Shown here: positions 8,656-17,300 of the stretch, one piece after another
Layout of the letters: every line of letters begins with the position of its first letter
Position numbering within the stretch: the stretch's first letter is position 1
From: Nocardia sp. BSTN01
GTDB lineage: Bacteria > Actinomycetota > Actinomycetes > Mycobacteriales > Mycobacteriaceae
Direction: 5' to 3'
DNA length: 64,000 nucleotides
Assembly (NCBI RefSeq): GCF_015354405.1
Contig: NZ_JADKYP010000021.1
Span: 1-64,000, forward strand
The notes under the pieces: generated by a model
The model's database searches: none
What the model saw: the letters and a program-made list of their open reading frames with translations, nothing else
What the model was told of the DNA's origin: nothing
Translations under genes and position numbers: made by a program

Positions 8656-9645
8656 GTGAAGTTGCTCGTCACCGGCGGCGCCGGATACATCGGCTCCGTT
8701 GTCGCCCACGACCTCGTCAACGCCGGACACGACGTCGAGATCATCGACAACCTTTCCACCGGACACGCGTCGAACCTGCCACCACAAGCCATCTTCCATC
8801 AGCGTTCGATCCACGACGTCGCCGAAATTCTCACCCCGCAAGCCGGATTCGACGGTGTGTTGCACTTCGCCGCTTCGATCGAAGTCGCCGAGTCGGTGCG
8901 CAACCCCGACAAGTACTGGCACAACAACATCGAAGGCACACTCGCGCTTCTGCGAGCGATACGCGCGGCAGCCGTACCGCGGCTGATCTTCTCCAGCACC
9001 GGGAGCATGTACGTGGGCAACGGCGAGACCGCCTTCGACGAGCACGCGGAGGTCAAACCCCGTAACCCGTATGCGGCCACCAAAGCCTTCATCGATCAGA
9101 TGATCACCGGGGAATGCGGTGCCTCCGCCGCGCTCGGTGCCGCGTCGCTGCGCTACTTCAATGCGGCCGGGGCCGTGTTCACCGACTCGGGAGTGCACCT
9201 GGGGGAACGACACGACCCGGAGTCACACCTGATCCCGATCCTGCTGCAAGCCGCAGGCGGGCAACGCGAATCGTTCACGATGTTCGGTACCGATTATCCG
9301 ACCAGCGACGGCACAGCGGTCCGCGACTACATCCACGTCAGCGACCTGTCCTCAGCACACCTGCTGGCACTGGAGGCGGTCCAGCCCGGCCGCCACGACA
9401 TCTACAACCTCGGCAACGGCAACGGATACACCAACGCCGAAGTGCTGCGCACTGTCAAAGAAGTCACGGGCATCGACTTCCCTGTCACCCACGTCGGACG
9501 TCGCCCAGGCGACCCTGCCGTATGCATTGCATCCAGCGACCTGGCTCACCGCGAGTTGGGATGGAAGCCCCAACGGCCGCAACTGGATGCGATTATCAGC
9601 GACGCGTGGGGCTTCCACCAGTTTCTCGATAACATCGCCCAATGA
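8656..9645 (+). CDS. UDP-glucose 4-epimerase-like NAD-dependent epimerase
   Basis: Extended short-chain dehydrogenase/epimerase, 329 aa. It has GGAGYIGS at the N-terminus for NAD, NNIEGT and the YxxxK catalytic pair in NPYAATK, and RYFNAAGA, all as in GalE. The Ser of the catalytic triad lies in SSTGSMY. Start is GTG at 8656 with AGGAGG at 8641-8646. It is last in the cluster, 26 bp after the methyltransferase. A sugar-nucleotide role suggests that the product is glycosylated or that a nucleotide sugar is made, yet no glycosyltransferase is visible in the cluster. Confidence 0.88.
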   Translation: MKLLVTGGAGYIGSVVAHDLVNAGHDVEIIDNLSTGHASNLPPQAIFHQRSIHDVAEILTPQAGFDGVLHFAASIEVAESVRNPDKYWHNNIEGTLALLRAIRAAAVPRLIFSSTGSMYVGNGETAFDEHAEVKPRNPYAATKAFIDQMITGECGASAALGAASLRYFNAAGAVFTDSGVHLGERHDPESHLIPILLQAAGGQRESFTMFGTDYPTSDGTAVRDYIHVSDLSSAHLLALEAVQPGRHDIYNLGNGNGYTNAEVLRTVKEVTGIDFPVTHVGRRPGDPAVCIASSDLAHRELGWKPQRPQLDAIISDAWGFHQFLDNIAQ

Positions 9646-9888
9646 CCAGCGGCATGGCTTGCGGCGCAACGTATACGAGTAGACCAGGCTCGACTGCGCC
9701 ACAGGCGGTGGCGAGATCCACAAGGCCGCTCCATGCCGCGAGCCTACGCGCTAGTTCCGCAACTCCCGCGTCAAACGAACACCAGAGGAAGCGGCGGCGG
9801 AACTGGTCCCGGTCCGACGAGCCCAGCAAGTAGGGTTCGGCAGCAAGCACCGCTGAGGCTGTCGGTGGTTGCTTCTATCGTTGGGCGC

Positions 9889-10140
9889 ATGACCGATATC
9901 GCCCCACTGGCGGCATCCACACGCGCCGTGTTCGGCGATCCTGGTGTGCACGCCGTCGTCAGAGCCGGTCGCACTGTACACGCGGTCGTTCTCGGGCAGT
10001 GGGTCGGCGATGAGCAGGCACCGGAACTGCTGTGCCACACGGGGGTATCTGGATGGTCGCCAACCGTCCTGGAGGCTATGCGCGCGGACGTCACCTGCGC
10101 GCTGCTTGGTCAAGTCCAAATGCGTGGTGTATCGGGGTGA
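9889..10140 (+). CDS. small hypothetical protein next to IS256
   Basis: Short open frame, 83 aa, starting MTDIAPLAAS. No domain recognised. The middle (VHAVVRAGRTVHAVVLGQWV) alternates like beta strands, while the C-terminus ends only about 20 bp before the IS256 transposase stop, so the last residues may come from IS DNA and the gene may be truncated. It could be an unrelated remnant at the end of the cluster. The 243 bp between the epimerase and this frame hold nothing I can support. Confidence 0.4.
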   Translation: MTDIAPLAASTRAVFGDPGVHAVVRAGRTVHAVVLGQWVGDEQAPELLCHTGVSGWSPTVLEAMRADVTCALLGQVQMRGVSG

Positions 10141-10161
10141 TTGCCGCGTGATCCTGGTTGG

Positions 10162-11391
10162 TCAGGCGGTCAGTGCTGGAGTGGTGGTGTCCTCCTGTTC
10201 GTCGGTGAGGCCGCGGGATCGGGTGAGGACGTCCAGGCCGAGGTAGCGGCGGCCTTCGATCCATTCATCGTGTTGCTCGGCCAGGACGGCCCCGACGAGG
10301 CGGATGATGGCTTGCCGGTCGGGAAAGATCCCGACAACGTCTGTGCGCCTGCGGATTTCCTTGTTCAACCGCTCCTGAGGATTGTTCGACCAGATCTGGC
10401 GCCAGATCTGCCTGGGGAACGCGGTGAACGACAGCAGATCCGCGCGTGCCGCATCGAGGTGAGCAGCCACCTTCGGAAGCTTCTCACCCAATGCGTCGAG
10501 CACCCGATCATATTGGGCACCAACTGATTCAGCGTCTGCTTGGTCGAACACCGAATGCAGCAAAGTCCGCACCCACGGCCACGACGATTTCGGGGTGATC
10601 GACATCAGATTCACCGTGTAATGCGTCCTGCATCGTTGCCAGGCCGCGCCGGGCAGCGTGGCGCCGATCGCGGCGACCAGCCCGGCGTGTGCGTCGGAGG
10701 TCACCAGGCTGACGCCGGACAGGCCGCGCGCGACCAGGTCACGGAAGAACACCAGCCAGCCCGCGCCGTCCTCACCGGAGGTGACCTGGATTCCGAGGAT
10801 CTCTCGATATCCGTCGGCGTTGACGCCGGTGGCGACCAGTGCGTGCACGTTGACCACGCGCCCGTTCTCACGCACTTTCAGCACCAGCGCGTCGGCGGCG
10901 ACGAACGTGTAAGGGCCTTGATCCAGTGGCCGGGTGCGGAACGCTTCGACCTGGGCGTCGAGCTCGGCGGCCATGACCGAGACCTGTGATTTGGAAAGCT
11001 TTGTCACACCCAATGATTCGACCAGCTTCTCCATCCGGCGGGTGGACACCCCGAGCAGATAGCAGGTGGCCACCACGCTGGTGAGGGCTCGTTCGGCGCG
11101 TTTGCGACGCTCGAGCAGCCAATCCGGGAAATAGCTTCCCGAACGCAGCTTCGGGATCGCGACGTCGACGGTGCCGACACGGGTGTCGAAATCGCGGTGG
11201 CGGTAGCCATTTCGGGAGTTGACGCGGTCGTCGGAGCGTTCGCCGTAGCCGGCACCGCACATCGAGTCGGCTTCATTGCTCATCAGGGATTGAATGAAGG
11301 TGGACATCATCTCGCGCAGCAGGTCCGGGCTCGCGACGGCGAGTTGGTCCGACAGCATCTTGGACGGGTCGATAGGCTGGACAGAGGTCAT
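10162..11391 (-). CDS. IS256-family transposase
   Basis: Mutator/IS256-type DDE transposase, 409 aa, full length. Recognisable blocks are SRNGYRHRDFDTRVG and the LRSGSYFPDWL region near the N-terminus, the first catalytic aspartate in FVAADAL, VTSDAHAG for the second, and SNNPQERLNKEIRRR for the glutamate. ATG at 11391 starts a protein (MTSVQPIDPSK) with normal IS256 N-terminal length. The terminal repeats could not be fixed; CCTTCAA...TTGAAGG near 11408-11436 upstream is a candidate component of the right end. No disruption is seen, so it may be active. Confidence 0.9.
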   Translation of the reverse strand: MTSVQPIDPSKMLSDQLAVASPDLLREMMSTFIQSLMSNEADSMCGAGYGERSDDRVNSRNGYRHRDFDTRVGTVDVAIPKLRSGSYFPDWLLERRKRAERALTSVVATCYLLGVSTRRMEKLVESLGVTKLSKSQVSVMAAELDAQVEAFRTRPLDQGPYTFVAADALVLKVRENGRVVNVHALVATGVNADGYREILGIQVTSGEDGAGWLVFFRDLVARGLSGVSLVTSDAHAGLVAAIGATLPGAAWQRCRTHYTVNLMSITPKSSWPWVRTLLHSVFDQADAESVGAQYDRVLDALGEKLPKVAAHLDAARADLLSFTAFPRQIWRQIWSNNPQERLNKEIRRRTDVVGIFPDRQAIIRLVGAVLAEQHDEWIEGRRYLGLDVLTRSRGLTDEQEDTTTPALTA

Positions 11392-11451
11392 CGCGTGAAC
11401 TTTCTTTCCTTCAAGTGACTTGGTCTTTTGAAGGAATCTCAATGACTGTTG

Positions 11452-12716
11452 TCAAGTGGCGACGGCCGCTCCGACCGGGGCTGGGAGTCTGTGGACGAAG
11501 TGCCGGCCATCGCGCAACAGTGCCCAGAGGACGTCGACCAACCGCCGGGCGAGTGCAAGCAGCGCCTGGGTATGAACCCGTCGCTCAGATCTTTTGCGCT
11601 GATAGAACTCTCGTGACGGCCCCTCGACCTTGAGGCTCGACAGTGCCGCCATGAAGAACACGCGCCGCAGTCGTCGGTTGTATCGCTTGGGCCGGTGTAG
11701 ATTGCCACTGATGCGGCCGGAGTCTCGCGGCACCGGCACCAGCCCCGCATAGGAGGCCAGTCGGCCTGCGGTGCCGAACGCAGCCAGGTCAGCGCCGGTA
11801 GCTACCAGGAACTCGGTCCCTAGATGTGGCCCCATGCCGGGCAGCGACTCGATGATCGAGGCGTGTGGATGTTCCCGAAATCGAGCGGTGATTTGCTTGT
11901 CGAGGTCCTTGATCTCACGATCGAGGTCGAGCAGCTTACGCGCTAGCCGCTTGATCAAGGCCGCCGTCGCGGGCTCACCAGGCACCGCCACGTACTGCTC
12001 GCTGGCGGCGGCAACTGCTCGTGCGGCGAGATTATCGATACCTTTAGACCACGCCCCGTTGGTCACCAGATGCGCTGTCACACCATCGATTCCAGCCCTC
12101 CGAACTTCGTTCGGGGTGACCACACCGCTGACCAGGATCAACGGCGAGCGTGTCGAGTAGTCGAACGCGGCCTCCAGAGCCGGGAAGATCGCTGCGAGCA
12201 TGCTGCGGAGTTGGTTGACCCGCGGACCCAGTCGGCCATCAGGTCACCTCGATAGCTCGACAACTGCGTCAACTCCGCGATCAATTCATCCGGCGAGGTC
12301 ACCGGCTGCAGATCTTCGCGCATGCGGGCGGTGTCGGCGATGACACGTGCGTCCTTGGCATCAGTCTTGCCCTCGCCGCGGAATACGCCGGTCATGGCCG
12401 ATACCGTCCGACCAGGGACGTAGGCCACCGATTGCCCAGCATCGAGCAGAACCGTGATCAGCAAGGCTGCCAGCGGGCTGACCAGATCGATCGCCCACCG
12501 CAGCTCGACACCGGTTCGGCGTGCACGCTCGATGACCGCTTCGATATCTCGCTGATCGTTGCCGACCCTGCCTGACCAGCACACCTTTCCGATCTCATCG
12601 ACTATGCACGCATGATGGCTCGCCTTGCCGACATCTATTCCGATCCAAATTCTTTGGCGCAGAGCCACTCTCACACTCCCGATCACGCAGACCGAGCCCG
12701 TGGACAACCCCGCCAT
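11452..12716 (-). pseudogene. IS110-family transposase, single frameshift
   Basis: Two overlapping frames together make one IS110 transposase of about 420 aa. The N-terminal part (12716 down to about 12224) carries the DEDD RuvC-like half: IGIDVGK, DLVSP and the acidic pair in DAKDARVIAD. The C-terminal part (about 12220 to 11452) has the Transposase_20 region SLPGMGPHLG and the serine region DSGRISG. The join lies at about 12221-12228, where one base appears to be missing, probably from an original W-V-R-R-V-N-Q. The element is therefore likely inactive unless frameshifted. Its end abuts the IS256 head, so two insertions are stacked here. Confidence 0.85.
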
Positions 12717-13140
12717 CAGGTCCCTAGTCAGCGACGATCCGCATCAGATCTCAATCAGTGGCCGGAGCGTCCAGTCCGGTGGGGCAGCCATTCCTTCAGA
12801 GCCTCGACAACGACATCACGCAGGTCAGCTACACCCCACCGTTCTGGGCATCCGGAACCCGTTGCTCCGGACAGTCATAACCCTAGGGATCACGCGGTGA
12901 CCACCCCCTATCCGGCTACGACACGCCCGCACTTTGCTGACGTCCGGTCGTACACCATCCTGCTGGACTCAACCCGCTGCCGCTTACGCAAACTCGGCGG
13001 CCCACATCCTGCGCAGCAGCGGCAATTGCACCTGTTCGGTGACAGCAGCCCTGACCGATAACGGGGCAGATCCCGGTCAGCGGTCGGGCCCTGTCAGCAT
13101 CTCGGTGTTCGACGGCTACCCAACCGATTGGGGCTTCGAA
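12717..13140. other. intergenic, no supported gene; possible gene tail
   Basis: Between the IS110 remnant and the next gene nothing convincing is coded. On the minus strand, about 12900 to 12755, one frame ends in DVVVEALKEWLPHRT before a stop. This reads like the C-terminus of a normal protein and may be a remnant left by IS activity. Confidence 0.3.
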
Positions 13141-14148
13141 TCACACGCGACGTCCAGGGCGGGGCCGGATCTCGATTACCGTTTGGCTCTGCCGCTGGAT
13201 TCGCCGGATCGAGAATTTCTTGGTCGCAGCAATCAGCGCGATGTCGGCTTTATATCCCCAGCGCTCGCATGCCCAGGTTTGGTCGGCCTTCATACAGGCT
13301 GCGGTGATGTCGGTCATTCTGGACCAACCGTTGGCGCGTGCGGTTGCGGCCGCCGCGTTGTACAGCAGATTCATCAGCTTCTGGTCGGCCAGCAGCTCGT
13401 CTCGGCTGTGTTTGTCGTTGGCGGCCAGCAGTACTCGCCGATCGATGCTGCGCTGAGGGTTGATCGAGTGCGGGTCTGCCAACTCTCGCGCCATCAGCGC
13501 AGCGACCCGGCATGCGGCCACATCGTCGTGGTCGCGTGCACACTTGGCCCCTCGCGTGAGCAGGTCGCTGGCGTGAAGCCAGATCGCTTTGCAGCCGACC
13601 GCGGCGATGCGTGCCTGAATCACCACCAGCTCGACGAACTCGCCGTGGGTGAGCGGATCACTCAACTGTCCCGGGTACAGCTGGGTCGCCATATTCAGCG
13701 GTGCCAGCATCGTTACCCGCTCGTCCTGGACGGTCAGCTCCGGCAGCGACGGCGCGGTCTCGAGCCACGCCAGCGCCACCTCGAGCTCGTCCCGCAGCCG
13801 GCCCAGACCGTTGGGGCCGGGCCAGAACCGCGCGGGGTCGGTATCGAGCAGGGTCTCCTCGAGCAGTCGATCCGCGGCCGTGGTCAGATCCAACGACTCG
13901 TAGGTGATCTTCAGTACCGTCGGAGTATCTGTGGCATCCGTCGTCGTGAGCCGCGCTACTTCGGTGTGCAACACATCCAGCAGGGTCGGGGCTGGGCTGG
14001 CCGACTCGGTACTGTCAGGGCGCGAGCCGTGTTCACTGGTGCCGGGGTTGGCGTGTCGCAGAGCCTCGGTGTAGCGCAAATTCTCCCGCATCGTGAGTTC
14101 CCGTGCCCGCCGCTTGCGTCGTGAGCTGCCGTTCTTCGGCATCATCAT
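13141..14148 (-). CDS. hypothetical protein of the mobile element
   Basis: Unrecognised protein, about 335 aa; any of three successive ATGs at 14148-14142 could start it. The N-terminus is strongly basic (SSRRKRRARE) and is followed by MRENLRYTEALRHAN, a pattern seen at the start of several actinobacterial plasmid proteins and possibly a DNA-binding or targeting helix. The rest is helical, with no metal or catalytic motif that I can name. It is on the same strand as the relaxase, 221 bp downstream of it, and likely belongs to the element backbone. The 14149-14369 gap shows no gene. Confidence 0.65.
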   Translation of the reverse strand: MMMPKNGSSRRKRRARELTMRENLRYTEALRHANPGTSEHGSRPDSTESASPAPTLLDVLHTEVARLTTTDATDTPTVLKITYESLDLTTAADRLLEETLLDTDPARFWPGPNGLGRLRDELEVALAWLETAPSLPELTVQDERVTMLAPLNMATQLYPGQLSDPLTHGEFVELVVIQARIAAVGCKAIWLHASDLLTRGAKCARDHDDVAACRVAALMARELADPHSINPQRSIDRRVLLAANDKHSRDELLADQKLMNLLYNAAAATARANGWSRMTDITAACMKADQTWACERWGYKADIALIAATKKFSIRRIQRQSQTVIEIRPRPGRRV

Positions 14149-14369
14149 CCGTTCCGGCGAAGGCTCCCACGCCGCCCCGCCATCACGAATCGTGCCGATA
14201 CGAAAAAGGGGGTCAACTCGCGGGTCCCGGGTAGGACCTTGGCCACGTCACCGGCCGGCGTGGGCGGGGCGACTCGGGCGAGGAGCGTGCGCGTCCAGCT
14301 CCACGCCGAGCATAACCGTCGTCAACCGATCCCCGCATCACCTAGCCTCTGGCGCGATTGGGGGTCGCA

Positions 14370-17300
14370 TCAATGGAATTCGGGGCCGTCGCCGTCGCGG
14401 CCGGAATCGAACTCTGGCGCTGGTGGCTCGAAGCGTGACCATGTGTCTGATCCGTCCGCGAGTCGGGTGCGCTGTGCGTCTTCGGTGGCTGACTGTTCCG
14501 GGGTGAGGTGTGCGCGGCGTGTGAGTTCTGCTTGGAGTTCGGTGAGTTCTTCTGCTAGCCAGTGAGTATCGAGTGGGTTGGTGGCGTCGGAGGTACCGGG
14601 CGCGGGCCCGTACATGGTGGCCTCGTCGTCGGCGAGGTGGATGCGGAGTTCGACAGTGCGGACAGAGTCGCGCAGTGCCGCGTCGGTCAGCAGGTGAATC
14701 GGGTTGGTTGGATCGAAGCCGCTGCGGAGGTTCGGGTCTTCGGTGGCGGTTGAGGGTGTGTGGACGGCGCGGGCGAAGGTTTCGATGGTGGCGCGGTCGG
14801 CGGGGTTTGTGGTGTGCCGCCATGTTTTCCGTAGCAGCGACAGCGCGGCTGCCGGGCTGTGGTGGGTGGTGATGAAGGTGCAGCGGGCGTTCATGTGGTC
14901 GACCGGGTTGTGGTCGGGGATGCCGGGTCGGTTGTCGTCGCGGCAGGTACTGCACAGTCCGTCGTCGCAGTGGTTGTCGGGCGGGAGGGGAGTGTCGAGC
15001 AGGGCGCGTTCGAGTCCACAGGACAAGCAGGGTAGGCCGTGGTGGTCGGCGACTGCGTAACGGTCGTAGTCGACGGTGTAGCCGGTGCCGGCCAGAAAAC
15101 TGGCGGCTTCGGCGCGTTCTGGTGTCGCGCGGGCGGGTTGGTGGCGGGTGGTGCCGGTGCCTTCGGGGACGGGGAGATGTGCGGGGTCGACATCGAGATC
15201 GGCGAAGGATCGTGTGTAGGCGTCGAAGGCGTCGCGGCCACGGTCGGGTCGGGGCGGGCGTCGGCGTGTTTGGTCGGTCCATTCGCGGTGATCGCGGGCG
15301 GCGGTGCGCGGGTCGTGGGTGGGGCGGGTGGTGTCGATGGGTTGATAGAGGTGGGGATCGGTGGTGGGGATCGCGGCGAGGATGAAGGCGCGGTGGTCGG
15401 GGTAGTGGTCGGCGGCCCAGCGCAGGCGGGCGACCGCGACGGGATAGGCGCGGGTGGACAGGGTTGTGATGACTCGTCGCAGCAGGTCGCGGTCGGTGTC
15501 GTGCAGGTGTGCGGTGAGGCGGGTGAAGGCGTGTCGGGCGTCGTCGAGACGGCCGGTGGACACCAGTTCGCCGATGGCGCCGACGATGGCGGCCGGTGCG
15601 GGATCGGCGTTTTCCCGGACTGGGCGGGCGGTGGGGTTCTCGTCGGGTTCGGATGGTTTTGGTGCCATGGTCGCGTCGGTTTCGGTTGTCGGTGTCGTGT
15701 TTTCGGTGGGGTGATGGGTGAGTATTTCGACGCGCCAGGCCAATGCGATGGCGAGTTGATCGGCGCGCGGTGGTGTCGTGTTGTCGTCGGTGGCGGTGAG
15801 TAAAAGTTCGTGGGCGGTGGCGATGAGATCGTGGGGTGTCCAGCCGGAAGGGGCGGTGTCGATCGCGGCGACCAGCCGCGGCCATGCCGGGTCGTTGATG
15901 ACGTGTTCGGCGGCTTCAGGGCCGAGGATGTCGTGCAGATGCGGGGTCCAGTCGGGGCGCAGAAGGTGTCCGGTGGGGATGGTGAGTGCGGCGGGATCGA
16001 GGCGCAGGCGGGACCAGAGTGCGGCCGCGGGCATGTCGTCGGGTAGCGGACGCGGAGTGGCGGCGTCGGTGAGCAGCGTGTCGATGTCGAGTCCGGCCGC
16101 GGCTGCGGTGTCGAGGTGGGCGGCGAGGACGGGCCACCAGGGGTCGCTGGTGATGCGGGTGTCGAGTCGTTTGGCCAGAGGCTCCCAGGTGTGGGTGGCG
16201 GTGTGCAGATCGCCGAGCGCATCGGTCACCCGAGTGTTCAGTCTGGCTTGGTGGTCGCGTTCGCGGGTGGGGAAGCGCGCGGGTCCGGTGGGGCGCAGGT
16301 CGGTGTCGGGGACATGGTGGGCGGCGCGCCACACCGCCAGCTCGGCGATCAAGTTCTGGTTGCCGAGCAGGGGCCGCGCCCAGACCGGCGCGGTGGCAGC
16401 GACCCAGGTGCGGGCGTCGGTGGTGATCTGGGTGGTGAGGTCGGCGACGATGCGTCGGCGTGCGTGTAGTTGGCCGGCGATGGCTGGGTCGGATAGCCGC
16501 TGGGGCAGGCCGTGCAGCCAGGGCAGGGGTCCGGTGCCGGTGGAGTGGGCGCCGCTGGTGTCGAGGCGCCAATCCAGCACGGCGGCCGGATCGTTCGCGG
16601 TGTCGAGTTCGCGGTCGTCGATGGCCTCGCATAGGGCGGTGGCAGGATCGTGCCCGGCGAGGGCGAGGATGGCCAGGTGCTGGCGCAGGGTGGGGTAGGC
16701 GGGTGCGTCGGTGAGGCCGGGCAGCAGCGTTTCGGCGTCGTGGTCGATCTGGGTGAGGGCGTCGGGGCCCAAGGCGTGTTCGGTGGCGACGCCGACGGCG
16801 TCGAGGTAGATGTCGACGGCGCGGCCGAGCCGACGATAGGGGTCGAGGGCGTCGCGTAGGGCGGTGTGGGCGCTGGTGGGTGTGGCCTCGCGGGCGAGGA
16901 TGTCCTGTAGAACTTCGACGGCGGTGTGGGGGAGGACGGCGGATTCGGTCCAGAAGGAGGCTTCGCTGCCGTCGATGGTGGTCGGGACGTAGAGGTGGTT
17001 GGAGTGGATTCCGCGGGTGACCGCGACGTAGAGTTGGTTGCGTGATTCGGTGCCGGTGAGCACGGTGTGGCAGGTGTCGGCGGTGGTTCCCTGCGCGGAA
17101 TCGATCGTCATCGCGTAACCCAGTCGCACGTGCAGGCCGACGTATGAAGCGGGAAGGACCGTGGTGGCGCCGGTCGTGTTTCCGGGGCGCAGGTGGGTGA
17201 CGGTGAGAGTGCCGTCGGGGTGGACGGTGTCGATCCGCCACCGGTAGCCGTTGCGTACCCAGTCGCGCTCGCCGACCGGCAGGCCGCGGTTGTTGCGGCG

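Noticed and set aside
12934-14124. Plus-strand frame of 396 aa opposite the minus-strand hypothetical gene
   Set aside because: The minus frame has a natural basic N-terminus and balanced helices; the plus frame has no start signal and no domain.
14338-15885. Minus-strand frame of 515 aa, rich in Arg/His/Pro, inside the relaxase gene
   Set aside because: Alternative frame of the relaxase C-terminus; composition is not protein-like.
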